Source: a virus
Length of the DNA: 64,000 bases
Virus record (IMG/VR): IMGVR_UViG_3300010413_000011
Coordinates: 1-64,000 of that record
Direction: 5' to 3' (one strand)
Shown here: positions 42,573 through 50,824 of the stretch, one piece after another
How the letters are laid out: every line of letters begins with the position of its first letter
Numbering within the stretch: the stretch's first letter is position 1
The notes under the pieces: generated by a model
What the model saw: only the letters and a program-made list of their open reading frames with translations
Told to the model about the DNA's origin: nothing
Databases searched by the model: none
Position numbers and translations under genes: made by a program

Positions 42573-43550
42573 ATGTATGGTTATCAAATTTATCTGACCC
42601 ACGGCTGTAATCTGCGGTGTCGGCAATGTGGTGTCTGGAGGGCCAAATCGATCGGTCGGGAAAAACAATGGACCGAATGGGCAGCTATCCTACCGACCAT
42701 GGTCCAGGTTTTCGAGAAAACATTTCATCGGAAACCAGCGTTCAAATTGATGGGAGGCGAACCAACAATTTATCCGGGTTTCGAAGAAGTTTGTAGAGCA
42801 ATTAAAACACTCGGTTGTAATATTTCTGTTCTGTCGAATGTTAGTAAAACCTGGCAGTGGGAAATGTTGACTCGAGTTTTGGGAAAAGGGGATTCAATTT
42901 TCGTTTCAATGGATTTCTTTCCGAATAGAAGGAAACAATATGAGATGAGATCCGATCCGGCAGAAGAGAAGGCTTTTGCTGCCCTCCATTTCATCGAGAC
43001 CTTTCCCGACAACCAAACCGATTTCGAGGTCGGCGTAAATATTACGGTATCTTCGGATACCTTGCCTAGATTATCTGGCCTTATTGATTGTTTGGTTCAG
43101 TTGAACGCTAAGATGAATATTTGTCTTCGGCAAGGCAGCGAACCGAATGAGGACGAACTCTACCACGTTCTTAGGGCACCGAATCGAACTGGCAATTTAA
43201 ACCAGGAGGAGGTCGACCAGTTAGTCAAAATTATGCTATCCGACTTATTGCCAGTTCCAGATCTTTTTCTCGGATCAAAGGAATACATTAGGATAATTCA
43301 GGTTCACGGAGCGAATAACGATTGGCATTGTAGAGATCAACTCCACCTTCCGTATATTTATTTGGATTGCGATGGTTCGGTAATGGCGTGTCCAGACGTC
43401 GCCTTACCAGATCCTCAGGTTTTACCTTTAGCGAGTCCGACTCCTTTTGTTTGGACCGAGAGGATGTTGAAGACCTATCGTGCCAAATGTTGTGGCTGTA
43501 CTATTTCGTCAGCGATGACCGATGTTGTCGCAGCACTCTGGGAGAAATAA
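42573..43550 (+). CDS. Radical SAM enzyme with C-terminal cysteine-rich region
   Basis: A 325-residue protein; ATG 42573 follows GGGGGTGA. The N-terminus has the cluster motif GCNLRCRQC (C12, C16, C19), FKLMGGEPTIYPGF (SAM-binding GGE) and ISVLSNVS. The C-terminal part has more cysteines in LDCDGSVMACPD and KCCGC, as in SPASM/twitch auxiliary clusters. Such enzymes make radicals for peptide, cofactor or base chemistry; the substrate cannot be told. The first cysteine loop is not of the QueE type. It is the first gene of a tight cluster with an aldehyde:ferredoxin oxidoreductase two bases downstream. Confidence 0.75.
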   Translation: MYGYQIYLTHGCNLRCRQCGVWRAKSIGREKQWTEWAAILPTMVQVFEKTFHRKPAFKLMGGEPTIYPGFEEVCRAIKTLGCNISVLSNVSKTWQWEMLTRVLGKGDSIFVSMDFFPNRRKQYEMRSDPAEEKAFAALHFIETFPDNQTDFEVGVNITVSSDTLPRLSGLIDCLVQLNAKMNICLRQGSEPNEDELYHVLRAPNRTGNLNQEEVDQLVKIMLSDLLPVPDLFLGSKEYIRIIQVHGANNDWHCRDQLHLPYIYLDCDGSVMACPDVALPDPQVLPLASPTPFVWTERMLKTYRAKCCGCTISSAMTDVVAALWEK

Positions 43551-43551
43551 A

Positions 43552-45462
43552 ATGATACTTTCTGCTCCTAAAATTGCCCATATTGGCTTGGACAATCGAG
43601 TTTACCAAACTCATTGCCTTCATCCGAAAAATTTTTTACAATTTTTGGGAGGGCGAGGATTGAACAGTCATCTGACTTTTCAAAACCGCTCTATTAATTT
43701 CCCGATGGTTTTTATTACTCCAGGGTTGTTGACTGGAACTCTGTGTCCATCGTCGTCTCGCTGTACTATTGGTACTAATATATCACCCTCTTTAGGAAGA
43801 TGGGCTGATGGGAATCTCGGAGGATTTTTTGGAGCTGAACTAAGAAGAGCAGGTTGGAATCAAATTTGGTTAGAAGGTATTTCCGAAAAACCTATTTTAA
43901 TATATATTGAAAACCAAAAAATAAAAAGTGTTGACGCTGGTAATCTTTGGGGACTCGGAGTTCATGACACAACTGAGAGAATCCGAGAAGAGTTTGGGCC
44001 GGACGCTCAGTCTCTTGTAATCGGGCCGGCCGGAGAAACCCAGGTCGCGTACGCCTGCGTTATGTCGGGCGATAGAGCGGCAGGAGGAGGCGGTATTGGT
44101 GCCGTCCTCGGGAAAATGAAAGTCAAGGCGATCGTTGTTCGGGGAACTAGAGGTCTTGAACCTGCCCAACCCGAGGAGTTTATGGACGCTTGTCTGGCGG
44201 CTCATAAACAAGTTCGATCGAATCCTTTGTTCGGTGAGTTTTCACAATCTGGTACTTCAATTATTACATCCATTTATAAAGGAGTCAAAGCACTACCGGT
44301 TAATTATTGGGATAAAGGAGATTCGCCACACGCTTACAAATTCGAACCAGGAAATTTGAAGACGAAAGTTGTAAAAAGTCGAGCTTGCTATGGTTGTTCG
44401 ATTCATTGCTCTCATGAACTTACTTTCGGGTTCGAAGGGGTAGAGTACGAGGCGTTGAACGGGCTCGGTCTTAAAATTGGAATCACCGATCTAGACGAAT
44501 GCCTTCGTTTGATAAAATGGTTCAACAACCTGGGTCTCGATGTAGTCCAGACCTCTGGCGTTCTAGGTATGTTGATGAAAATGACCGAAGATGGCTTCGC
44601 GATGAATATGGATCGAATTAAATTTGGAGATGCTGAGGCTATTTGGACGCGAGTTGCTAGTTGGATGGATAGTAGAAGAAGAGATCTCAGTTTTTGGAAT
44701 GGTCTTGACGCCGGGTTCGAAAGATATTCTGAGATATTTCCTCCAGGTCCTGACGGAAATAAGGGCGATGTTCTTAAACGATTCCGTCGAAAGTATTCGG
44801 TCGATATTAAAAATTCAATGCCACCCAGCCTAGACTTCAGGGTTCCAGAAAACTTTGCGGCTACTATTGCTTGTATGACGGCTACTCGAGGCGCTGACCA
44901 TCTTAGAAGTTTGGCACCGATTGAGGCCTACGGTCAGTGGTACGGGAGAGAGGATCTCGAGGCGATGGCTATTCATTTTGGAATACCATCTGATATTATG
45001 AAAGAATGGTTGGACCTGGACGGGTTCGATCCTAAAATAAATTCGAAAAGTATAAGAGGAAAGGTTGCTATCATTTCTTACTTTCAAGATCAAAATGCTG
45101 TGACCGATGCCCTGGGTCTTTGTCGATTCGCCTCAAGTTGGAGAATGGGAGTCGGCCTCGAGTTGATGGCGGAGATGGTTTCGACTTTTCTTGGTATAGA
45201 TATGAACTGGTGTGGCCTGCGAGCAGTGGGCCAGAGGATAACCGTCTTAGAAAGATATCTGAACTCGAAAGTGTACGGCATGAATAAGTTCAGTGATTAT
45301 CCTCCCGAGAAATTTTTCGTAGAGCCTTTGAATGGGAGGAATCAACTCTCACATCATGACGTAAGATCAGCCCGCGATCAGTTCTATGAGTATAACGGAT
45401 ATGACGAGCAGGGATGTCCGACACCGGATACTTTTGAAAAATTAGGATTGGTTGTCAAATGA
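43552..45462 (+). CDS. Aldehyde:ferredoxin oxidoreductase family tungstoenzyme
   Basis: A 636-residue protein of full family length. It has GGRGLN (33-38), PGLLTGT (57-63), a GGGGIGAVLGKMKVKAIVV pterin-binding motif (178-196), the [4Fe-4S] ligands C279, C282 and C286 in CYGCSIHC and a fourth Cys at 524 in DALGLCRF, VEYEALNGLG (298-306) and RGADHLR (446-452). These are the conserved sites for a bis-tungstopterin and an adjacent cluster, so the enzyme looks intact. The family oxidises aldehydes or, in reverse, reduces carboxylates or activated rings with ferredoxin. It needs a host tungstopterin cofactor. It sits between a radical SAM gene and its likely electron-transfer ferredoxin. This is not a usual phage gene. 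Confidence 0.88.
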   Translation: MILSAPKIAHIGLDNRVYQTHCLHPKNFLQFLGGRGLNSHLTFQNRSINFPMVFITPGLLTGTLCPSSSRCTIGTNISPSLGRWADGNLGGFFGAELRRAGWNQIWLEGISEKPILIYIENQKIKSVDAGNLWGLGVHDTTERIREEFGPDAQSLVIGPAGETQVAYACVMSGDRAAGGGGIGAVLGKMKVKAIVVRGTRGLEPAQPEEFMDACLAAHKQVRSNPLFGEFSQSGTSIITSIYKGVKALPVNYWDKGDSPHAYKFEPGNLKTKVVKSRACYGCSIHCSHELTFGFEGVEYEALNGLGLKIGITDLDECLRLIKWFNNLGLDVVQTSGVLGMLMKMTEDGFAMNMDRIKFGDAEAIWTRVASWMDSRRRDLSFWNGLDAGFERYSEIFPPGPDGNKGDVLKRFRRKYSVDIKNSMPPSLDFRVPENFAATIACMTATRGADHLRSLAPIEAYGQWYGREDLEAMAIHFGIPSDIMKEWLDLDGFDPKINSKSIRGKVAIISYFQDQNAVTDALGLCRFASSWRMGVGLELMAEMVSTFLGIDMNWCGLRAVGQRITVLERYLNSKVYGMNKFSDYPPEKFFVEPLNGRNQLSHHDVRSARDQFYEYNGYDEQGCPTPDTFEKLGLVVK

Positions 45463-46079
45463 GAAAAGAACGAATTAAAAGTCTATGGAGTCATCTTACA
45501 TCGACACCGGTCGAAATCGTTCGAGGTTTTTCTCGTGCCGTTGTTTTGGTGACAAGGCAGTTAATCCTTTTAGAGAATCCTGTAGAAAGGATCTTACCGA
45601 AGTCAGCGCTCCTCTGTTCTTTTCAGCCTAAAAAACTTTCATACGAAAAGGCTGACTCATACCTGGGTTTCCTCCTAACCAAAAGGATTAGAGTCGATTA
45701 TACTAAATGTACGGGCTGTAAGGCATGCGAGTTGGCGTGCTCTTTAAACCATTACGGACGCTGCGAACCCGAGGAATCGAGAATCAGAATTGACCGACAA
45801 TGTAAAAAGTCGGCAGAGTTCTTTCCTTTCGTTTGTCAACACTGTACGATGCCCGAATGCGTTGTGGTCTGCCCGTCTGGAGCTTGTACGAGAACAAAAG
45901 AAGGTCTCGTAGTCGTAGACCCGGAACTTTGTATTGGTTGTAAACTTTGTATAATCGTTTGTCCGCTGAGTTCAGCGGCATGGAATTGGAGATTAGGTCA
46001 ATCGATGAGATGCGATCTTTGCGAAGGTGAACCGGTCTGTGTCAAGGTTTGCTCGACTAAGGCCATCGATTTTCATTGA
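45459..46079 (+). CDS. Ferredoxin-like electron-transfer subunit (four [4Fe-4S] sites)
   Basis: A 206-residue protein whose ATG overlaps the stop of the oxidoreductase gene. Residues ~75-206 have cysteine patterns for four clusters: CTGCKACELAC, CQHCTMPECVVVC, CIGCKLCIIVC and CDLCEGEPVCVKVC, as in HycB-type and AOR-associated ferredoxins. The first ~70 residues are a basic extension with a hydrophobic stretch (AVVLVTRQLILL) not usual in this family. It probably carries electrons to or from the tungstoenzyme. Confidence 0.85.
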   Translation: MRKERIKSLWSHLTSTPVEIVRGFSRAVVLVTRQLILLENPVERILPKSALLCSFQPKKLSYEKADSYLGFLLTKRIRVDYTKCTGCKACELACSLNHYGRCEPEESRIRIDRQCKKSAEFFPFVCQHCTMPECVVVCPSGACTRTKEGLVVVDPELCIGCKLCIIVCPLSSAAWNWRLGQSMRCDLCEGEPVCVKVCSTKAIDFH

Positions 46080-46090
46080 GGAGATAGATC

Positions 46091-46351
46091 ATGGTAGAAA
46101 CAGAGCAACAAAAAGTCTATGAGGCTCTAGTTGGTTTAGGATATATTTACGGAGTGAATTGCGCACTAGAGCATATAGGCATTGACCATCGAATAATGCC
46201 AGAACAGGATGACGAGAAAGAAGGAATACTCTATCCTTGGTACGATAAAGGACCATCGGGACAAATGGAAAAGAAATTAAAACAATTGGCAAGTAATTTG
46301 GTTCAAGATGGAATTTCAGTAGCTGACGTGGAACAATGGGGTTCGTTTTGA
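46091..46351 (+). CDS. Small hypothetical protein in the redox cluster
   Basis: An 86-residue protein, mostly helical (QQKVYEALVGLGYIYGVNCALEHI, EKKLKQLASNLVQ), with GAGGAGATA before its ATG. No motif is recognised and there is only one Cys. Packed between the ferredoxin and UbiD-like genes, it may be a small partner of one of them. Confidence 0.5.
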   Translation: MVETEQQKVYEALVGLGYIYGVNCALEHIGIDHRIMPEQDDEKEGILYPWYDKGPSGQMEKKLKQLASNLVQDGISVADVEQWGSF

Positions 46352-46379
46352 TCCCTAAAGGTCAAAGAAGGAGAAGATT

Positions 46380-47957
46380 ATGAAATGGAATGAAGGAATC
46401 TTTAAGGCAAGAGAATTTCCAGACGAGCCGTTGAGTATGTTTTCTTGCCTAGCGGAATTGTGTAATTCGCAACCATCGGTCCCCTGGAATTATGCTGGTC
46501 GAATGATTCGAGTAACCGAAAAAGTTTCGATCGACTACGAGATAATGAAATTCGTTCGCGCTTCGGCTGACGATCCCTCTGGATTTAGCCCCGGGTTCAT
46601 ATTCGAGAATGTTTCGAGTGAGATGGCACCAGATCCGAAAACGACTCGATATCCAATCTCTGTTGTCGCTGGAATGTATGGAACCGAGGCACGAGTAAGT
46701 CGTATATTGGATTGGTGTTTAGGAACCAAAGAAAAATTCGACTTAAGTACTCCGGCCTGGCGAAAATATCAGCGAGCGTTGAACAGAACGTCACATGGCG
46801 TGGTTCGGATTTTTCCCGAAAGAGACGACTTAGGTCATGTATACGACATTCGATACGAACTCCAAGACCTTCCGATTTGTCTTCACAACGAAAGAGACGG
46901 AGGTCGATTCATCACCGGAGGTGTCCAGATCGTCTGGGATCCGGAATTCGAATGTTATGTCTCTGGTATTCACCGAATGAAGGTCATCGATAAAAATACT
47001 CTCGGGTGTTTGGCTACCGGCGAAAGAAGGATCGGTAGAGCGATAATGAAATGGCATGAACGAGGATTTAAGGCACCTGTTATTACATTAATAGGAGCCG
47101 CACCTTGCGACGTTTTCGCGTCTCAAGCCAAAGTACCTCATAACACGGATAAGTATGCTGTCGCAGATCGCTTCACACCCGGAAACGAGAAGAGAGATTT
47201 TTGTGGTTGGACTCCTTCCAAACATGCGAAATACGCTCCCGACCACTTACATATTATCCCTACAGATTCTGAAATTGTTATTTTGGGATTAGTTCCATTA
47301 GGCGAACCGAACAAACCAAACCTTATTAACGACAACCCGTTTGGGGAATTTCCTGGTACCTATTCCTTTTCGAATACTTCCGCGGCTTGGAGAGTAGAAG
47401 TAGAATATGTTATGACCAGATCCGACGCACCGATCTATCAAACCATGACCACCGGATTCCCTGTGCTCGAGGATCATATTCTTTGTGGCACGGCGAATGT
47501 TCCTTACCTCTTCGAAATTCTTCAAAGAGCCTGTTCAGAAGTGGTCGATATTAGCTTGGGAAAAGAAGGCAACTATGTTTTCGATGCTCACGTTTCCATT
47601 AAAAAGAGAATGTCTGGCGAAGCGCGCAATGTTATTTTAGCAGCGCTCTCGACCGTCACTATAAAAAGTGTTTGGATATACGACGACGACATCGACGTTC
47701 ATAATCCTCGTGACCGGCAGTTCGCATGGAACACGAGATACCAGCCTGCGACCGATACAATTATTATTGGCCATCCTTTGGTTGGTTCGAGTCTCGATCC
47801 ATCTTGTCCTGTCTTTCGGCACACGACTAAGGTAGGTTTTGACTGTACCAAACCTTTAGGTCAGGAGGATCGATACAAAAAGGCTTTGTGGCCAAAGGAT
47901 GAAATAGAAATCTATTCGAAAAAAGTACTCGATTTAATCGATAAGTGGGAGGACTAA
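46380..47957 (+). CDS. UbiD-family (prenyl-FMN-dependent) decarboxylase
   Basis: A 525-residue protein of full family length, with AAGGAGA before the ATG. Its motifs follow UbiD: LPICLHNERDGGRFITGGVQ (164-183), SGIHRMKV with R199, NPFGEFPGTYSF with E323 (the usual proton-relay Glu), a DAPIYQT segment, the PVLEDH motif and the C-terminal DIDVHNPRDRQFAWNTRYQP and GSSLDPSC. The residue five before E323 is Asp318, where most members have Glu. UbiD enzymes remove or add a carboxyl group on aromatic or unsaturated rings using prenylated FMN made by UbiX; no UbiX gene is seen here. A phage copy next to an AOR is very unusual. Confidence 0.85.
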   Translation: MKWNEGIFKAREFPDEPLSMFSCLAELCNSQPSVPWNYAGRMIRVTEKVSIDYEIMKFVRASADDPSGFSPGFIFENVSSEMAPDPKTTRYPISVVAGMYGTEARVSRILDWCLGTKEKFDLSTPAWRKYQRALNRTSHGVVRIFPERDDLGHVYDIRYELQDLPICLHNERDGGRFITGGVQIVWDPEFECYVSGIHRMKVIDKNTLGCLATGERRIGRAIMKWHERGFKAPVITLIGAAPCDVFASQAKVPHNTDKYAVADRFTPGNEKRDFCGWTPSKHAKYAPDHLHIIPTDSEIVILGLVPLGEPNKPNLINDNPFGEFPGTYSFSNTSAAWRVEVEYVMTRSDAPIYQTMTTGFPVLEDHILCGTANVPYLFEILQRACSEVVDISLGKEGNYVFDAHVSIKKRMSGEARNVILAALSTVTIKSVWIYDDDIDVHNPRDRQFAWNTRYQPATDTIIIGHPLVGSSLDPSCPVFRHTTKVGFDCTKPLGQEDRYKKALWPKDEIEIYSKKVLDLIDKWED

Positions 47958-47958
47958 A

Positions 47959-48363
47959 ATGGCAAAGAAGAAAAGTTTAAACAATAGGGAAAGGGAAATC
48001 GGACGTAAGTTAGGAGTTACCCGGAGGGCTGAACACGACTATGCGACAGAGTTTGATCCTTTCGAACAAGGATACCGAGAGTCCATGGAACACGAGTCTG
48101 ACGAATTCAAATACGTTCTGCCCGGATGTTTCGGTAGGATGAATTTTTGGCCTCCTCGAGAAGAGTTGAAGGCCGTGTCTGGCATGGACGAAGGTTTCGT
48201 AATTCAAAAGGGAGTTGCTCAGTATTTGGAAGGTGAGAGACAAGCCGGGATTGTCAAAAAGTGTTTAGGTTGTTCTCAATACCAGCGATGTGCTTTGGCT
48301 ACCGTAGTTGGTAAAACTTCCTCAATCCGAGAGAAAACTAAACCTACTCCCGTAGACGAATAA
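47959..48363 (+). CDS. Cys-rich hypothetical protein
   Basis: A 134-residue protein starting immediately after the UbiD-like gene. It is basic at the N-terminus. Near its end CLGCSQYQRC (about 101-110) has three cysteines, which could bind metal or a cluster. No family is recognised. Tight spacing suggests co-expression with the UbiD-like and ThyX-like genes. Confidence 0.5.
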   Translation: MAKKKSLNNREREIGRKLGVTRRAEHDYATEFDPFEQGYRESMEHESDEFKYVLPGCFGRMNFWPPREELKAVSGMDEGFVIQKGVAQYLEGERQAGIVKKCLGCSQYQRCALATVVGKTSSIREKTKPTPVDE

Positions 48364-48383
48364 TTTTTGAGACAGGAGGAATT

Positions 48384-49349
48384 ATGAAAATCGAATTAAT
48401 GCGCCACACGGTTGAACCAGAAGAGCTGTTGGAAGAACTGGTAGAGCTTAGTTACCGGACGCAACACTTCCCGAAACACCCTGCTCTTGTCGAATTTAAG
48501 AGTGGTCGTCAAGTTCCTTTGACCCAATTGAAAAATCTTACCATGATTCCGAAACCCGGTACTGTGATCCCTGGGTTTGAAAAAGACGACGTAGAAGTTG
48601 TTAAGGTGATCCCCAGGACAGCAGAGAAGGCAGTCAGGTTCGCCATCGCCATCGGACATTTCGCTTTGTTCCGTCAGGTAACTGTAACCTGGAGAGTCGA
48701 ACTCAGCAGGAAATCTGTTCTTCATTATTTGAGATACCAACATACAGCAGAGAACATGGTGTCACAAAAATACCTCGACCAAGGTCAGTTCGAATTTATA
48801 ATGCCGACAACCCGAGATTATCCTCCCGAGGAACTCATGGTCTATAAAGAAGCAATGCAAACGATTCAGTCATATTATGAACGCCTTCGGAATTTCGGCT
48901 GGGACCCGGAGGATGCTCGACTGGTTTACCCGAACTCTGCTCTTCAAAAATTTATCTTCACCGCTAATATGGAAACCATGCGTCGGCTATTTGATATCCT
49001 ATGCGACGAGGACTACGTCGATGAGATGCATCGGTTCGGTTTGGCCATGTTGGCTACCATTAAAAAAGTTATGCCAGCGTTCGTATATGATTACAGATTC
49101 TATTCGAGGAATGACGACGGACATATTTATGCGAAGCGTCGGAGAAGAAAAGGTGGAGACAACGTTAAAGTGAATTGGACTGATCCGAATTGGATGGAGG
49201 AAGATGAGAAACGAGAAACCGACGAAGTTTGTCGACTCCAAGAAAAAATACCTAATGAGTTAATAAATTTTGCGAATGAAGGTCAACGATTCTTCACTGT
49301 AGTTCCTGAAAACGAAATTCCAGAACCGGAACATTGGGAAACAGAATGA
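48384..49349 (+). CDS. Divergent ThyX-like flavin-dependent thymidylate synthase homologue
   Basis: A 321-residue protein with AGGAGGA before its ATG. The overall ThyX outline is visible: GHFALFRQVTVTWRVELSR, then RYQHTAENMVSQKY (117-130), which aligns with the RHRxxSxNExSxRY motif but keeps only R, N, S and Y, and later ARLVYPNSALQKFIFTANMETMRRL, typical of the C-terminal half. ThyX makes dTMP from dUMP with FAD and methylenetetrahydrofolate. With several key residues changed, it may act on another pyrimidine or group, or may be inactive. It lies in the cluster with UbiD-like and DpdA-like genes. Confidence 0.65.
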   Translation: MKIELMRHTVEPEELLEELVELSYRTQHFPKHPALVEFKSGRQVPLTQLKNLTMIPKPGTVIPGFEKDDVEVVKVIPRTAEKAVRFAIAIGHFALFRQVTVTWRVELSRKSVLHYLRYQHTAENMVSQKYLDQGQFEFIMPTTRDYPPEELMVYKEAMQTIQSYYERLRNFGWDPEDARLVYPNSALQKFIFTANMETMRRLFDILCDEDYVDEMHRFGLAMLATIKKVMPAFVYDYRFYSRNDDGHIYAKRRRRKGGDNVKVNWTDPNWMEEDEKRETDEVCRLQEKIPNELINFANEGQRFFTVVPENEIPEPEHWETE

Positions 49350-49525
49350 AAGTAGTCGCAACACAACTAAAACTCGAGAACATAGAAATTCTCCACAATG
49401 CGAAGAAGGGAGATACGCTCTCCCTAAAAATAATTAATACGCAGGAAGTGCCACTTGATGAAGACGGACTCGACCCAGACAGCTGTCTCTTGGTTCTCTT
49501 CGGACGATTGGGAACCGGGAACTAA
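49346..49525 (+). CDS. Small hypothetical protein overlapping the DpdA-like gene
   Basis: A 59-residue product whose ATG overlaps the stop of the ThyX-like gene (ATGA). It overlaps the start of the next gene by 68 bases in another frame. The first ~45 residues look like a small beta domain (VVATQLKLENIEILHNAKKGDTLSLKII). No clear ribosome site is seen, so translation would depend on coupling. It may not be real. Confidence 0.4.
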   Translation: MKVVATQLKLENIEILHNAKKGDTLSLKIINTQEVPLDEDGLDPDSCLLVLFGRLGTGN

Positions 49526-50597
49526 CGATAGAATAGGTTTTGAAAAAGTTTGCAATAAAGGAGTGCGCCGAGACACTTACAACGGTTTATACTTTAAGGG
49601 TGGATCAGGCGCCTCTGAATTTTTCAAAACCGAGCCAGATCAAAAGCAGATCAAAATTCATCGAACCAAGATCTTCTTAACCACTACTCGAGCACAACAC
49701 ATGTGGGGCCTTCTCGACGCGAACTACCCTTACATTTTAATGTCGTTTTGGTACTACAAGACCGTGACAAATGTTTTCGGTTCCCTCCGGAATGCCTTTG
49801 CTGCTCGAGATAAAAACATCGACGATTTCGAAATTATGGTAGATAGCGGCTCGTACAGTGCTACGGTCAAAGGTACCTCGGTAGATCTGGATACTTATAT
49901 TGAATGGCTCTACCACGAAGAGGATAATGTCGATTGGTATGTTAACCTCGATACTCAGTTCAAACCAGAAGAGGGACTTCGAAACTGGGCGATCCTTTGT
50001 GCGAACGGATTACATGACGCCATTCATGTCCACCATAGACCAGAGCCTTGGAAGTACTGGGATATTATAGCAGATCATTGTGGAGAGTTTGGAGGTCTTA
50101 GTCCGATGCCTCGAGCAAAGAGAGGCGTTAAACTCGAGTACTTTACCAAAGCTCATTCAATGCACCCACAGAAGAAACTTCATTGGTTTGGCTCTGTCGA
50201 TAAAGAGTTGGCCAAAATGTTCGATGTATATTCTATGGACTGCTCGAGTGCTGACGCGGTCGCTTATCGCGGGATTGTTTGGACTCCTTGGGGAGCGGTT
50301 AACCTGGGTTTTAACCCGAACTACAGTAATCACATTGATCGCTTACCTCTTGACATCCGCTCTAAGGTCACCGAATGGTTTATGACACATGGTTTTGAGC
50401 TTCATGATTTAAGGCCCGGGAGACCCTATATGCCTTCGCATAGATTCAGAATTTATTTCAACGCACTGGGTTATCTCGCGTCCATGGTCGAGATTGAAAA
50501 AGAGAAAAGTTTAATTGAGTTACCAGATCCAGAATGGATTCGGTCTTCGGAAATTTATACTAATTATGAAAGTGAGTTACCAAAAGGATGGAAGTGA
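49458..50597 (+). CDS. DpdA/TGT-like base-exchange protein, copy 1
   Basis: A 379-residue TIM-barrel protein; ATG 49458 follows CAGGAAG. Patterns shared with DpdA and tRNA-guanine transglycosylases: FEIMVDSGSY (D129), VDWYVNLDTQF, AIHVHHRPEPWKYW, FGGLSPMP, LHWFGS and YSMDCSS with a second Asp. DpdA swaps guanine in DNA for a 7-deazaguanine base. The first ~65 residues are an extra domain. It is paralogous to the gene at 50821. No preQ0-synthesis genes (folE, queD, queE, queC) are in the window, so the base would come from the host or from elsewhere in the genome. Confidence 0.62.
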   Translation: MKTDSTQTAVSWFSSDDWEPGTNDRIGFEKVCNKGVRRDTYNGLYFKGGSGASEFFKTEPDQKQIKIHRTKIFLTTTRAQHMWGLLDANYPYILMSFWYYKTVTNVFGSLRNAFAARDKNIDDFEIMVDSGSYSATVKGTSVDLDTYIEWLYHEEDNVDWYVNLDTQFKPEEGLRNWAILCANGLHDAIHVHHRPEPWKYWDIIADHCGEFGGLSPMPRAKRGVKLEYFTKAHSMHPQKKLHWFGSVDKELAKMFDVYSMDCSSADAVAYRGIVWTPWGAVNLGFNPNYSNHIDRLPLDIRSKVTEWFMTHGFELHDLRPGRPYMPSHRFRIYFNALGYLASMVEIEKEKSLIELPDPEWIRSSEIYTNYESELPKGWK

Positions 50598-50824
50598 TGG
50601 CAACCTCGTATTTTAGAGGTCACAAAGGTTGGTACGACAATATTGAAAAAGTATGGAAGTATTTCGATACCAATCTTCCTATCGATCCTCGTCGCCCTTG
50701 TGTCCGATGTGGTAAAGAACCCACTCCCGAAGGTCATGACGCGTGTTTGGGACGGCTAGACGGTGCGTGGTCAGCCTGTTGTGGTCATGGAGTAATAGAA
50801 CCATATTTAAAAATTACATTATGA
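50597..50824 (+). CDS. Small zinc-binding protein between the DpdA-like genes
   Basis: A 75-residue protein whose ATG uses the last base of the preceding stop. Cys/His-rich: CVRCGKEPTPEGHDACLG (about 35-52) and SACCGHG (about 59-65) could bind one or two zinc ions. Similar short proteins with the pattern CxxCGxxPTxEGxDACLG occur in many phages without known role. It is overlapped on both sides by DpdA-like genes, suggesting a partner. Confidence 0.6.
   Translation: MATSYFRGHKGWYDNIEKVWKYFDTNLPIDPRRPCVRCGKEPTPEGHDACLGRLDGAWSACCGHGVIEPYLKITL

Noticed and set aside
42573-43550. Radical SAM gene as QueE (preQ0 synthesis)
   Set aside because: QueE has an enlarged first cysteine loop, whereas this protein has a standard CxxxCxxC and a C-terminal Cys region.
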